From an uncultured Collinsella sp. (GTDB lineage: Bacteria; Actinomycetota; Coriobacteriia; Coriobacteriales; Coriobacteriaceae): a stretch of DNA of 64,000 bases. The translations under genes were made by a program, and so were the position numbers. The stretch is from NCBI GenBank assembly GCA_934667065.1, contig CAKULD010000006.1, positions 1 through 64,000 of the forward strand. The letters run 5' to 3'. Shown piece after piece: positions 49,836 through 58,020 of this stretch. Every line of letters begins with the position of its first letter. Within the stretch, counting starts at the first letter, position 1. The notes beneath the pieces are model-generated. The model was not told the DNA's origin. It saw nothing but the letters and a program-made list of their open reading frames with translations, and ran no database searches.

Positions 49836-50861
49836 ATGAAACAGTACACGGTTGCTATTTTGGGCGCGACGGGAGCCGTGGGCACCCAGATGCTCGAGTG
49901 CCTGAACGAGCAGGAGTTTCCGGTCGGTAAGCTCAAGCTGCTGGCGAGCGCACGCTCGGCGGGCAAGACCGTCGAGTTCCGCGGCGAGCAGGTTGTGATT
50001 GAGGAGGCTTGCCCCGAGGCCTTTGAGGGCTGCGACATCGTGCTCGGCGCCGCTGGTGACGATATCGCCAAGGAGCTGCTGCCCGAGGCCGTCAAGCGCG
50101 GTGCTGTCGTGGTCGACAACAGCCATGCCTTCCGCCTGGATCCCGAGGTGCCGCTGGTCGTGCCCGAGATCAACGCCGATGACATCAAGTGGCATCACGG
50201 TCTCATTGCCAACCCCAACTGCGCGACCATCATTGGCCTGGTCCCCACCTGGCCGCTGCATCAGCTTGCAGGCGTCAAGCGCATGATCGTCTCGACGTAT
50301 CAGGCGGCTTCGGGCGCAGGCGCTCCCGGCATGGCCGAACTCGAGGCCCAGCTGGCCGCTCTGGGCCGTGGCGAGGAGATTCCCGAGCCGCGCGCCTTTG
50401 CCGCCCAGCTGGCGAGCAACCTGATTCCACAGATTGGCGGCGTCAAGGAGGAGGGCTTTACCTCCGAGGAGATGAAGCTGCAGAACGAGGGCCGCAAGAT
50501 CATGCACCTGCCCGAGCTGCGCGTGAACTGCACTTGCGTGCGCGTGCCCGTGCTGCGTTCGCACTCCGAGAGCATTACGCTCGAGTTTGAGCGCGACATT
50601 ACGGTTGAGGAGGCCCGCGCTGCGCTGGCTGCCGCTCCCGGCGTCAAACTGGTCGACGATATGGCTGCCGAGGATGCGCACGATCGCTTCCCCATGCCGA
50701 TGGATACGTCCGACCAGGATCTGATTTGGGTCGGTCGCGTGCGCCGCGACATCTCGAACCCCGAGGCCGCGCGCGGCATCACCTTCTGGTGCTGCGGCGA
50801 CCAAATCCGTAAGGGCGCGGCAACCAACGCCGTCCAGATCGCTAAGCTGCTCTGCGAGTAG
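49836..50861 (+). CDS. asd: Aspartate-semialdehyde dehydrogenase
   Basis: 341 aa NADP-dependent enzyme reducing aspartyl phosphate. VAILGATGAVGTQMLECLNE is the nucleotide-binding loop; LIANPNCATIIGLVPTWPLH contains the catalytic Cys (NPNCATI); TYQAASGAGAPGM and RVPVLRSHSESITLEF are conserved. AAAGGGGGAAGC precedes ATG 49836; an upstream start at 49734 is out of place. It probably belongs with lysC in function, and a long palindrome follows its stop. Confidence 0.93.
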   Translation: MKQYTVAILGATGAVGTQMLECLNEQEFPVGKLKLLASARSAGKTVEFRGEQVVIEEACPEAFEGCDIVLGAAGDDIAKELLPEAVKRGAVVVDNSHAFRLDPEVPLVVPEINADDIKWHHGLIANPNCATIIGLVPTWPLHQLAGVKRMIVSTYQAASGAGAPGMAELEAQLAALGRGEEIPEPRAFAAQLASNLIPQIGGVKEEGFTSEEMKLQNEGRKIMHLPELRVNCTCVRVPVLRSHSESITLEFERDITVEEARAALAAAPGVKLVDDMAAEDAHDRFPMPMDTSDQDLIWVGRVRRDISNPEAARGITFWCCGDQIRKGAATNAVQIAKLLCE

Positions 50862-50875
50862 CGGCGGAGCTGTCC

Positions 50876-51005
50876 GGCGGGGGCCGGGCTTAGTTTTCAG
50901 AACGTCCTCGACCATGTGTGGCGCCTTGTCCTGCTCCTTCGGAGCCGCGGACAAGGCGCCACACTGGTCTGCGGAGTGTTCTGAAAACTAAGCCCGGCCC
51001 CCGCC
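50876..51005 (+). repeat. Long palindrome, CGTCCTCG-loop family (copy 3)
   Basis: Outer arms GGCGGGGGCCGGGCTTAGTT and TTCAGAAC pair with GTTCTGAA and AACTAAGCCCGGCCCCCGCC. Loop CGTCCTCGACCATG faces TGGTCTGCGGAGTG; the inner stem TGTGGCGCCTTGTCC/GGACAAGGCGCCACA carries a GCTCCTTCGGAGC tip. Starts 15 bp after the asd stop. Confidence 0.87.
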
Positions 51006-51115
51006 TGTGGTGACGTTGTTGCGAACGGCCTGCGATGGGGCCGTTGTTGGTTGGGGCCGCTGAGCTGATGTGGGGGCACGTGGCTGTTGCGGGCCCTGGT
51101 CCCGGCGGCGGCCTC

Positions 51116-51262
51116 GGCGCTTCGCGCCTGCCGCCTTGGGGGACTGTGGGGCGCGGCCGGCAGCTGCGGCGCGTTGCGCCTGCTGCCTGGGGTGACTTTG
51201 GGATCGTACGGCAGCTGTGGCGCTTCGTGCCTGCTGCCTGCGGGGACTTTGGGCTTGGGGCG
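51116..51262. repeat. Three tandem repeats of 51-52 bp
   Basis: Units start at 51116, 51168 and 51219. Shared landmarks are GGCGC-TTCG/TTGC-GCCTGC, GCCTG..GGGACTTTGGG and CGGCAGCTG at the unit joint; the third copy ends early. A minus-strand frame through it would give repeated PKSPQAAG peptides, but it has no RBS and period 52 is not a multiple of 3. No function was recognised. Confidence 0.6.
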
Positions 51263-51270
51263 AAGTGAGG

Positions 51271-51445
51271 TCTAATACTTTTCACGAGAAGTGAACGACC
51301 TTATTTGAACCCTCGAAGCATTGGCATATTTTGACCATTATTTCCTGCGGTTTTATCGCATGAATCCTGCGATTTTGCGGTCTAAAGGTGTGGATGCTCC
51401 GGGGCTTCGATTTCGCTCGTTCACTTCTCAGGAAAAGTATTAGAG
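51271..51445 (-). repeat. Palindromic element with long terminal inverted repeats, AACCGCAGG-core family (copy 3)
   Basis: TCTAATACTTTTC, GAGAAGTGAACGA at the left pair with TCGTTCACTTCTC, GAAAAGTATTAGA at the right (28-bp arms with one 2-base mismatch). On the minus strand the interior has GATAAAACCGCAGGAAATA and TGCTTCGAGGGTTC, similar to CCTTCGAGTT near 61464. It is AT-rich compared with the flanks and resembles a MITE. Confidence 0.75.
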
Positions 51446-51601
51446 ATCAACTGGTAGGGGTGCCGCTCTGGCGTCGAAACCCTGCGCCTTCTTCGCTTGG
51501 TTGGGGAAAGTGGCATCGCTTAAGCAACGCTCGGACGTATCTGCGGGGGTTGTCTGCACAATTCGCGGTATTATGTTGCGGAGTTTTGAAAGGAGCCGCT
51601 G

Positions 51602-52180
51602 GTGGTCACGACGACGTTTGCTTCGCCTTTGGGCGAAATCCTGCTTGCCGCTGATGGCCGCGGCTTGACGGGGCTTTGGTTTGAGGGGCAGGAGCACTTT
51701 GGCTCCACGCTGCTCAAAGAGGATGCGGAGCACGTCGAAGGCGTCGATGCGGTTTCTGGTGCTGGGGGAATGTCTTCGGCAAATCCCGCGAATGGTGCGG
51801 CTTCTTCGGTGCTTGAGCGTTCTTGGGCTTGGCTGAATGCTTATTTTGCTGGTCAGGAGCCTCGGTTTACGCCGCCGTTGCATATGATCGGCACGGCGTT
51901 TCAGCGTGAGGTTTGGTTTGAGCTGCTTTCTATTCCGCGTGGTGAGGTCGCTACGTATGGCGAGATCGCCCAGCGTGTCGCGGCGCGACATCGCGTGCCG
52001 GGTAATGAGGCCCCCGTTGTATCTCCCCGTGCTGTGGGGGCTGCGGTTGCGCGCAATCCTATTTCGATCATCGTGCCGTGCCATCGCGTGGTCGCTGCCG
52101 ACGGCTCGCTCAACGGATATGCCGGCGGGCTTGATCGCAAGGAGTGGCTGCTTCGGCTTGAGGGCGCGTACGAGGAATAA
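51602..52180 (+). CDS. Methylated-DNA-protein-cysteine S-methyltransferase, Ogt type
   Basis: 192 aa from GTG 51602 (AAAGGAG 6 nt upstream). The acceptor is Cys160 in IIVPCHRVVAADGSLNGYAG; GTAFQREVWFELLSIPRGEV, ATYGEIAQRVA is the helix-turn-helix that flips bases, with VGAAVARNPI before the active site. It transfers alkyl groups from O6-alkylguanine to itself. An insertion VSPRAVGAA-type segment (HRVPGNEAPVVSPR) lengthens the region before the active site. It stands alone between repeats and a two-component system. Confidence 0.9.
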   Translation: MVTTTFASPLGEILLAADGRGLTGLWFEGQEHFGSTLLKEDAEHVEGVDAVSGAGGMSSANPANGAASSVLERSWAWLNAYFAGQEPRFTPPLHMIGTAFQREVWFELLSIPRGEVATYGEIAQRVAARHRVPGNEAPVVSPRAVGAAVARNPISIIVPCHRVVAADGSLNGYAGGLDRKEWLLRLEGAYEE

Positions 52181-52408
52181 CGCTCGAACGCTTTGCATGG
52201 ATAAGGCGCCGCGAAGGGACGAGTCGCTGTCCTCTCGCGGCTGACGCGCGGGCAGGCGCTCGGCATATGCGCCTTAAGTTTGGCTAAGCCCTATCCAGCG
52301 TTTTTAAAAACATGCAGGTTGAGCCGCTAAGGCTGCGCTAAGGCAGCTTTCGCTGCGCTATTATCGGCAGTATCGAAACCTGTATTTCCATGCGCCAAAG
52401 GAGCAACT

Positions 52409-53092
52409 ATGAAGCTGATGCTTGCCGAGGATGAACCCGGCCTCTCCCGCGCCCTTACCGCGATTCTTCAACATAGCGACTACGAGGTCGATACGGCACT
52501 CGACGGCCTGACGGCGCTCGAGTATCTGCTCGCCAACGATTACGACGCCGCAATTCTGGACATTATGATGCCCGGCATGGAGGGCATCGAGGTGCTCAAA
52601 CGCACGCGTGCCGCCGGTAAGCGTCTGCCCATCATTATGCTCACGGCCAAAAGTGAGGTGTCCGATAAGGTCGAGGGCCTGGACGCCGGCGCCAACGACT
52701 ACCTTACCAAGCCGTTCGCCGCCAAGGAGCTGCTCGCGCGCATTCGCGCCATGACGCGTGCCGCCACGGCTATCGACGCCACGACGCTCAGCGTGGGCAA
52801 CGTGCGCCTTGACACGGCGGCGTGCACGCTGGTGGGTCCCTTGGGCGAGGAGCATCTAGCTAATCGCGAGTTTCAGCTCATGGAACTCTTTATGCGCAAC
52901 GCCGGTACACGTATGCCCACCGAGCGCCTGATGCTCGAGGTTTGGGGCGAGGACGCGCCCGAGGGCGTCAACGTGGTGTGGGTCTACATCTCGTATCTGC
53001 GCAAAAAGCTGACGGCACTCGGTGCCGACGTGGCCATTCGCGCATCGCGCAACCAGGGCTATTCGCTTGAGGTTGTCGAGGAGGGCGAATAA
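52409..53092 (+). CDS. OmpR/PhoB-family response regulator
   Basis: 227 aa. The receiver domain (1-115) has the phosphorylated Asp51 in AAILDIMMPG, MLTAKSEVSDKVEGLDAGAN and the switch Lys in YLTKPFAAKELLARI. A winged-helix output domain follows (130-225: LGEEHLANREFQLMELFMRN, VWVYISYLRKKLTALGADVA, IRASRNQGYSLEV). It is paired with the histidine kinase that begins two bases after its stop. Upstream (52181-52408) are the GC-rich near-repeats AAGGCTGCGCTAAGGCAGC just before its start. The signal is unknown; it could control the CLC gene or the ABC genes downstream. Confidence 0.92.
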   Translation: MKLMLAEDEPGLSRALTAILQHSDYEVDTALDGLTALEYLLANDYDAAILDIMMPGMEGIEVLKRTRAAGKRLPIIMLTAKSEVSDKVEGLDAGANDYLTKPFAAKELLARIRAMTRAATAIDATTLSVGNVRLDTAACTLVGPLGEEHLANREFQLMELFMRNAGTRMPTERLMLEVWGEDAPEGVNVVWVYISYLRKKLTALGADVAIRASRNQGYSLEVVEEGE

Positions 53093-53094
53093 GC

Positions 53095-54516
53095 GTGAGC
53101 GCGAGCGCGAGCGCGTGGTGGAAGCGCATGGCAGCAAAGCTCGGCATGGGTGCGGACTCGGGTAATCCGGGGCGCGCCGATGCCGCTAGCGCAATGGGTC
53201 GTCGCCTGCGCCGCAAGTTTATTCTGGTGGCCATGGGTGCCGTCACGGCGGTGCTTGCGCTCATCATCGCTGGCATCAACATCGTCAACTACTCGCATGT
53301 TTGCAAAACGGCCGACGCGCGCCTGGACTACATCTTGGCGGGCAAGGGCAGCATCGATTGGACGGATGAGCCCAAGGCCGATCCGGGCGACGGTAAGGAT
53401 GCAGCTGGTAACGGTGGCGCGGCCGCTGGCGGCGGCGAAGATAGTGACGACGGCGCCGGCATTAACCTGGAGCATGTTCCCATTAGGCATTTCGAAGGCA
53501 TGACGGCGGAGTCGCCCTTCGATACGCGCTACTTTACGGTGACGATTTCCGGTGGGCAGGTTGCCGATATCAACACGTCCCGCATTGCCGCGGTGGGCAC
53601 CAAGCGTGCTTCGCGTATTGCCTCGGAGCTGTATTCCAAAGGCTGGACCTCGGGTTTTTCTGGCAACTACCGGTACACCGCCACGGTCCAGGGCGACGAG
53701 ACCACCTACGTATTCGTCGATTGCTCGCGCGAGCTTGCAAGCTTCCATTCGTTTTTGGGCGCGAGCGTGGCCATCAGCTGTATTGGCTGGCTGGCGGTGT
53801 TGGCGATTGTAGCGGTTGCCTCGGGCGCGGTGATTCGACCGATGGTCGAGAGCTACAGCAAGCAAAAGCGCTTCATTACCGATGCGAGCCACGAGATTAA
53901 GACACCGCTGGCTGTAATTGACGCCGCCAACGAGGTACAGGAGATTGAGAGCGGCGAAAGCGAGTGGACGCAGAGCATTCATGAGCAGGTCGCTCGGCTG
54001 ACGGCGCTGACGGAGCGCCTGGTGTTCTTGGCACGCATGGACGAGGGCTCGGCCGGCTTTACCATGGCGGCGATCGATCTTTCGGAGGCCGTGGACAAGG
54101 CCGCGGCGCCGTTTGAGTCGGTGGCGGTCTCGCGCGGCAAGCGCATGTCGACATCGATCGCGAGCGGTGTGCGGGCTCATGCCGATGCCGCGGCGGTGGC
54201 GCAAGTGGTTGAGCTGCTGCTGGATAACGCCACGCGCTACGCGAGCGAGGACAGCGTGATTGAGCTGAGCCTGCGCGCCGTTTCGCGCGGTGCGGGCAAG
54301 GGGGAGCTTGTCGTTGCAAATGCCGTGGATGAGCTGCCCCAGGGCGATCTGGACCGACTGTTCGACCGCTTCTACCGCGCAGATGTTTCGCGCAGCTCCA
54401 AGACGGGCGGCTCGGGCGTGGGCCTATCCGTCGTGCGTGCCATCGCCGAGGCCCATGGCGGATCAGCTACCGTATCCGGCCACGACCATCAGATCACCTT
54501 CACCGTCCGCCTCTAA
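53095..54516 (+). CDS. Sensor histidine kinase
   Basis: 473 aa from GTG 53095. TM1 (RRKFILVAMGAVTAVLALII) and TM2 (FLGASVAISCIGWLAVLAIV) bracket a periplasmic sensor of about 155 residues with an acidic, Gly/Ala-rich stretch (GDGKDAAGNGGAAAGGGEDS). HisKA has His266 in ITDASHEIKTPLAVI. HATPase motifs are LLLDNATRYASED (N box), FDRFYRADVSR (F box) and GGSGVGLSVV (G2). The GTG start two bases after the response regulator stop shows coupling. The N-terminus MSASASAWWK encodes a short GCGAGC repeat in DNA, possibly a slippage-prone tract. Confidence 0.9.
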   Translation: MSASASAWWKRMAAKLGMGADSGNPGRADAASAMGRRLRRKFILVAMGAVTAVLALIIAGINIVNYSHVCKTADARLDYILAGKGSIDWTDEPKADPGDGKDAAGNGGAAAGGGEDSDDGAGINLEHVPIRHFEGMTAESPFDTRYFTVTISGGQVADINTSRIAAVGTKRASRIASELYSKGWTSGFSGNYRYTATVQGDETTYVFVDCSRELASFHSFLGASVAISCIGWLAVLAIVAVASGAVIRPMVESYSKQKRFITDASHEIKTPLAVIDAANEVQEIESGESEWTQSIHEQVARLTALTERLVFLARMDEGSAGFTMAAIDLSEAVDKAAAPFESVAVSRGKRMSTSIASGVRAHADAAAVAQVVELLLDNATRYASEDSVIELSLRAVSRGAGKGELVVANAVDELPQGDLDRLFDRFYRADVSRSSKTGGSGVGLSVVRAIAEAHGGSATVSGHDHQITFTVRL

Positions 54517-54568
54517 AACCTTCCAAAAAGGGACAGGTTTGTTTTGGCAGGTTTTATCTGGGGAAATG
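54516..54568 (-). repeat. Dispersed REP-like hairpin, CCTGTCCCTTTTTGGCAGG family (copy 3, inverted)
   Basis: AAAACCTTCCAAAAAGGGAC then AGGTTTGTTTTGGCAGGTTT and TATCTGGGGAAATGCC, the reverse complement of copies at 5002 and 19383. It starts in the stop codon of the kinase gene. Confidence 0.82.
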
Positions 54569-54616
54569 CCGGCTGAGAGGTTGCGGGCGGAAGCAACGCC
54601 CCGGTGCGGCGCGCGA

Positions 54617-54926
54617 AATGGGATGCGGTTTCCCCTTGGGGCGCCAAGCAGAAACCGCATCCCAGTTTGAAGCCCCAGAACGGGACACGCTTTCCCTTGG
54701 GAGGTCGTTCCGGAAACTGCATCCCAGAATATCGCCGCGGAATGGGACACGCTTTCCGGATGAAGCCTTCAGCGGAAACTGCATCCCAGTTTGACTCCTT
54801 GGAATGGGATGCTCTTTCCGGATGAGACTATCGGCGGAAGCCGTGTCCCAATACATCAACTCAGAACAGGATGTGCTTTCTGCGGGTAGCATCATTCGGA
54901 AACTGCGCTCCATTCTGAGGCGGGTT
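54617..54926. repeat. Array of five 62-bp tandem repeats, each an imperfect hairpin
   Basis: Units begin at 54617, 54679, 54741, 54803 and 54865, each 62 bp. Each starts AA(T/C)GGGA, then a TGCGGTTTC or ACGCTTTCC arm, and has GGAAACTGCATCCC-like complement about 20 bases later, then ends CNNNG before the next. Unit 1 is a perfect 13-bp stem (GGGATGCGGTTTC/GAAACCGCATCCC); later units diverge while keeping GGGA/TCCC and TTTCC/GGAAA pairs. The last unit is the most degenerate. Period 62 excludes a coding repeat. Confidence 0.85.
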
Positions 54927-54985
54927 CGTGAGCCAGGTTCTCCGCGCTGCTGTTCTTGGTGCCGAAATTTCGACAGGGCGGCTTT

Positions 54986-56221
54986 TTACGCTCGCTCCTG
55001 CAGAGCGTAGATCGATTTGTCCATGTTGAACAGATAAGCCACGACGCAGACGACAAAGAACGCCGGCAGATTATCAAAACCGAAGACCTCGCAACCGATA
55101 AGGATGGGCGCGAGCAGCGTGTTGGTGGCGCTGCCAAAGACGGCGGCGTAGCCGAGCGCGGCGCAGAGCTCGACGGGCATGCCGAGCATCCCGGCGAGCA
55201 CGACACCCAGGCTGGCGCCGATGGAGAACAGCGGCGTCACCTCGCCACCCTGATATCCGGCGGCGAGCGTGACAATGGTGAGCGCAAACTTGAGTGCCCA
55301 ATCCCAAGGCATGATGGCTACCGCGCCGTCTTCGCTCAACGCTGCCGAAATCAGATTGGTGCCAAGTCCGCAGTATCGCCCCTGCCATAGCGCGAACAGA
55401 ATCGCCGACAGCGCAAGGCCCATAACGGCAATGCGCATATAAGGGTTGGGGAGAAGACGCGCCGCTAGAGTCTTGGCATGGGCGAGACACCAGGCAAAGG
55501 CACCTCCTACCATGCCAAACACAATGCCCAGCACCGCAAGCCGTCCAAGGCCGGGAAGATCAAGGGCGCACGAGGCGACAACGGCGACCTCGAATTTCTC
55601 GAGGCCCAAGGCGCCAGAGGTCATGCTCGCAGCGAGCGAGGCGGTAAGCGCAGGGAACAGCGCGCGGTATTCCATGCGTCCGGCGACGAGCACCTCAATG
55701 GCAAAGACCGTGGCGGCCAGAGGCGTTCGGAAAAGTCCGGCAAAGCCGGCGGCCATGCCAATGAGCAAAAACGTGTTGCCGGGGTCGCGGAAGGGCAAAC
55801 GCTGGCCGATCCAATGGGAGACGGTCGCGCCAATCTGCACGGCCACGCCCTCGCGTCCCGCGCTGCCGCCAAAGAGGTGCGTCCCCCACGTGCTCAGCAT
55901 AATGAGCGGCACCAAGCGCGGGGAGATAGCATCCTCGCGCCCGTGGCCCACTTCGAACACCAAGCTCATGCCGCGGTCGGTACCTTTGCCCCAGGTGCGG
56001 TAGGCAAATACGATGGCCAAGCCCATGAGGGCGAGGAAGGGAAGGAACAGCGTGATGTGCTCGTCACGGAAGGCACCGATCGCCAGGAGCACGCGTCCAA
56101 AGAGGGCGCAAATGGCGCCAACGATGATGCCGATAGGGATTCCGACGGCACCCATGAGCACGAGGCCGCTATAGGTGTTGACCAGGCGTTTAATCCTGTT
56201 CGATGCGCTGCTTTCCGACAT
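54986..56221 (-). CDS. CLC-family chloride channel or transporter
   Basis: 411 aa from ATG 56221 (GGAAAG 4 nt upstream; an in-frame ATG at 56272 is an alternative). About 10-11 helices. The ion-binding motifs are GGSAGREGVAVQIGA (GREGP-like) and GGEVTPLFSIGASLG (GxFxP-like); TSGALGLEKFEV supplies a middle loop. The gating glutamate is in GREGV. CLC proteins move Cl- or F- in or out, often with protons. The usual Ser of GSGIP is replaced near the start by GAVGIPIG. Its 3' end is 60 bp beyond the hairpin array. Confidence 0.87.
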   Translation of the reverse strand: MSESSASNRIKRLVNTYSGLVLMGAVGIPIGIIVGAICALFGRVLLAIGAFRDEHITLFLPFLALMGLAIVFAYRTWGKGTDRGMSLVFEVGHGREDAISPRLVPLIMLSTWGTHLFGGSAGREGVAVQIGATVSHWIGQRLPFRDPGNTFLLIGMAAGFAGLFRTPLAATVFAIEVLVAGRMEYRALFPALTASLAASMTSGALGLEKFEVAVVASCALDLPGLGRLAVLGIVFGMVGGAFAWCLAHAKTLAARLLPNPYMRIAVMGLALSAILFALWQGRYCGLGTNLISAALSEDGAVAIMPWDWALKFALTIVTLAAGYQGGEVTPLFSIGASLGVVLAGMLGMPVELCAALGYAAVFGSATNTLLAPILIGCEVFGFDNLPAFFVVCVVAYLFNMDKSIYALQERA

Positions 56222-56403
56222 TTTGCTTTCCGACGTTGTCCTCTTGATAGAAAAAGAGCTGGAGTTGCGCATCGTTGAGAGGCTTTCCAGCTTTAGCAAA
56301 ACAAACTTATAGGATGCGACGAATCGCGTCAAGGAAGCCGTCGGATGTTCTTGAGGCTGTCGACCGACTAGCCTCAATCTGATCCGCCGGGTGGTGTCCC
56401 ACG

Positions 56404-57042
56404 CTATTCGACACGTTTGATGGGATGACGAACCACGGTCTTGAGCTTTTCCGGTGCGCATTTGCGTGGGTCGGAGAGGTAGATCTCGTGATGAAGGCGA
56501 ACATCGGAGAAGTCGAGGGCGTAACCCTGCTCTGCCGCAAATTCATGCATGGCGCCCACGGTCGCCGGTTCGTTGTCGTAAGGTCCGGTGTGCATGCACT
56601 GTACGCATAGGCCTTCGTCAACCTTAAGCAGCTCAACCGCTGAAAAGTCCAGCTTCTTTTTGGCAGTAGCTTCCGCGACGGCCCAGTCAAAGTCTGCCTG
56701 GGTGACGAAATCGGGCAAGCGGATGCACGAGATGAAGTTGAAGTCGTCCTTGCGCACATAGTCGATGTCGCTGCTGGGGGAGTCTTGCCACCAGCAGCCC
56801 TCGAGCGGCGGTACCACAAAGTCGAAATAGCCCTCGATGTTTCTCGAACCTTTCTTCGACATCTTGATGGTGTAAGCGATGCCATAAAGCAGCGGAAGGG
56901 CGCTTTGATACTCGCCGCCCGCGGTGTTTGGGTCGCCCTTTCCGCGTACGGCGACATAGCTTATGGGCGGGACAGTTACGATGCTCGGCTTGCCTGCGGG
57001 CCTATAGAGCTCCTTGCATTCCTTCTTGAAGTCGTACGCCAC
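56404..57042 (-). CDS. GyrI-like small-molecule-binding protein
   Basis: 212 aa soluble protein resembling GyrI/AraC effector-binding (SOUL-like) domains. MAYDFKKECKELYRPAGKPS, IVTVPPISYVAVRGKGDPNT, YTIKMSKKG, DFVVPPLEGCWWQ and VGAMHEFAAEQGYALDFSDV, RLHHEIYLSDPRKCAPEKLK are visible; the latter is the usual HEIYLSDPR end. There is no DNA-binding domain. Such stand-alone proteins bind or hydrolyse cationic small molecules. Start ATG 57042 after GAAAGGCGACCACC. It is divergent from the ABC/FtsX genes. Confidence 0.85.
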   Translation of the reverse strand: MAYDFKKECKELYRPAGKPSIVTVPPISYVAVRGKGDPNTAGGEYQSALPLLYGIAYTIKMSKKGSRNIEGYFDFVVPPLEGCWWQDSPSSDIDYVRKDDFNFISCIRLPDFVTQADFDWAVAEATAKKKLDFSAVELLKVDEGLCVQCMHTGPYDNEPATVGAMHEFAAEQGYALDFSDVRLHHEIYLSDPRKCAPEKLKTVVRHPIKRVE

Positions 57043-57219
57043 GGTGGTCGCCTTTCTGCGGATGAGCTTGTTTGGATGGCAGCATCATAGCATAGAAACG
57101 AACAGCTGTTCGAAGAACTTGGCTGACAGATTGAGGTGCGTATTATGCGTTTGACAGGCGCCCTGACTCCGTGGATGGCCCCTCTGTCGCCTCGTCGCTC
57201 TACCAACACCCGCCATTCC

Positions 57220-57264
57220 CCCATATAAAACCTGCCAAAATAAACCTGTCCCTTTTTGGCAGGT
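57220..57264 (+). repeat. Dispersed REP-like hairpin, CCTGTCCCTTTTTGGCAGG family (copy 4)
   Basis: CCATATAAAACCTGCCAAAA followed by TAAACCTGTCCC and TTTTTGGCAGGTGCG. In this copy CCTGCCAAAA and TTTTTGGCAGG are exactly complementary. It lies 50 bp before the ABC ATPase gene, and an inverted copy follows the permease gene. Confidence 0.88.
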
Positions 57265-57313
57265 GCGAAATGGGTAATACTAAAGAGTTATCCGACCAGA
57301 TGGGAATCAATCG

Positions 57314-58015
57314 ATGGCCTATATCGAATTCAAAGACGTCATCAAAGCATACGGTGAGGGCGATGCCCGTATTCACGCCCTCGATGGCGCGAGCTTTACC
57401 GTTGAGCGTGGCGAGCTTGCTATTATCCTGGGTGCTTCGGGTGCCGGTAAAACCACGGCGCTCAACATCTTGGGCGGCATGGACACGGCGACCTCCGGCA
57501 CCGTGACGGTGGACGGGCGCGACGTGAGCGCTGCCAACGAGGCGCAGCTTGTGGAATATCGTCGTGCCGACGTGGGCTTTGTCTTCCAGTTCTACAATCT
57601 GGTTCCCAACCTGACAGCCCTCGAAAACGTCGAGCTCGCGGCGCAGATCTGCCCCGATTCGCTCGATGCCGAGCAAACGCTTCGCCAGGTTGGCCTGGGC
57701 GAGCGTCTGGGCAACTTTCCGGCGCAGCTTTCGGGCGGCGAGCAGCAGCGCGTGTCCATCGCCCGCGCGCTGGCCAAGAACCCCAAGCTGCTTTTGTGCG
57801 ACGAGCCTACGGGTGCACTCGACTACAAAACCGGCAAGCAGATCTTGCAGCTGCTACAGGACACTTGCCGCAAGCAGGGCATTACGGTCATTATCATCAC
57901 CCATAACTCTGCGCTGGCGCCCATGGCCGATCGCCTGATTCGCTTTAAGAGCGGCCGCGTGGAGAGCGAGACGGTCCAGCAAAATCCCGTGCCGATCGAG
58001 ACGATCGAGTGGTAG
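57314..58015 (+). CDS. ABC transporter ATP-binding protein, LolD/MacB-type
   Basis: 233 aa. Walker A GASGAGKTT, Q-loop VGFVFQFYNLVPNLTALENV, signature LSGGEQQRVSIARAL, Walker B LLLCDEPTGALD and H-loop IIITHNSAL are all intact. It pairs with the FtsX-type permease starting 6 bp later. Such pairs export peptides or lipoproteins or act in cell-wall control. The RBS is weak. Both genes are framed by two inverted REP-like repeats. Confidence 0.92.
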   Translation: MAYIEFKDVIKAYGEGDARIHALDGASFTVERGELAIILGASGAGKTTALNILGGMDTATSGTVTVDGRDVSAANEAQLVEYRRADVGFVFQFYNLVPNLTALENVELAAQICPDSLDAEQTLRQVGLGERLGNFPAQLSGGEQQRVSIARALAKNPKLLLCDEPTGALDYKTGKQILQLLQDTCRKQGITVIIITHNSALAPMADRLIRFKSGRVESETVQQNPVPIETIEW

Positions 58016-58020
58016 CGCCC

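Noticed and set aside
51035..51285. Repeat-containing short proteins on both strands
   Set aside because: They arise from a non-coding 51-52-bp tandem repeat; no RBS.
54463..54913. Short minus-strand frames in the hairpin array
   Set aside because: Period 62 shifts the frame in every unit; they are by-products of the repeat.
54617..54926. CRISPR array
   Set aside because: Contiguous 62-bp units with no constant repeat and spacer pattern, and no cas genes.
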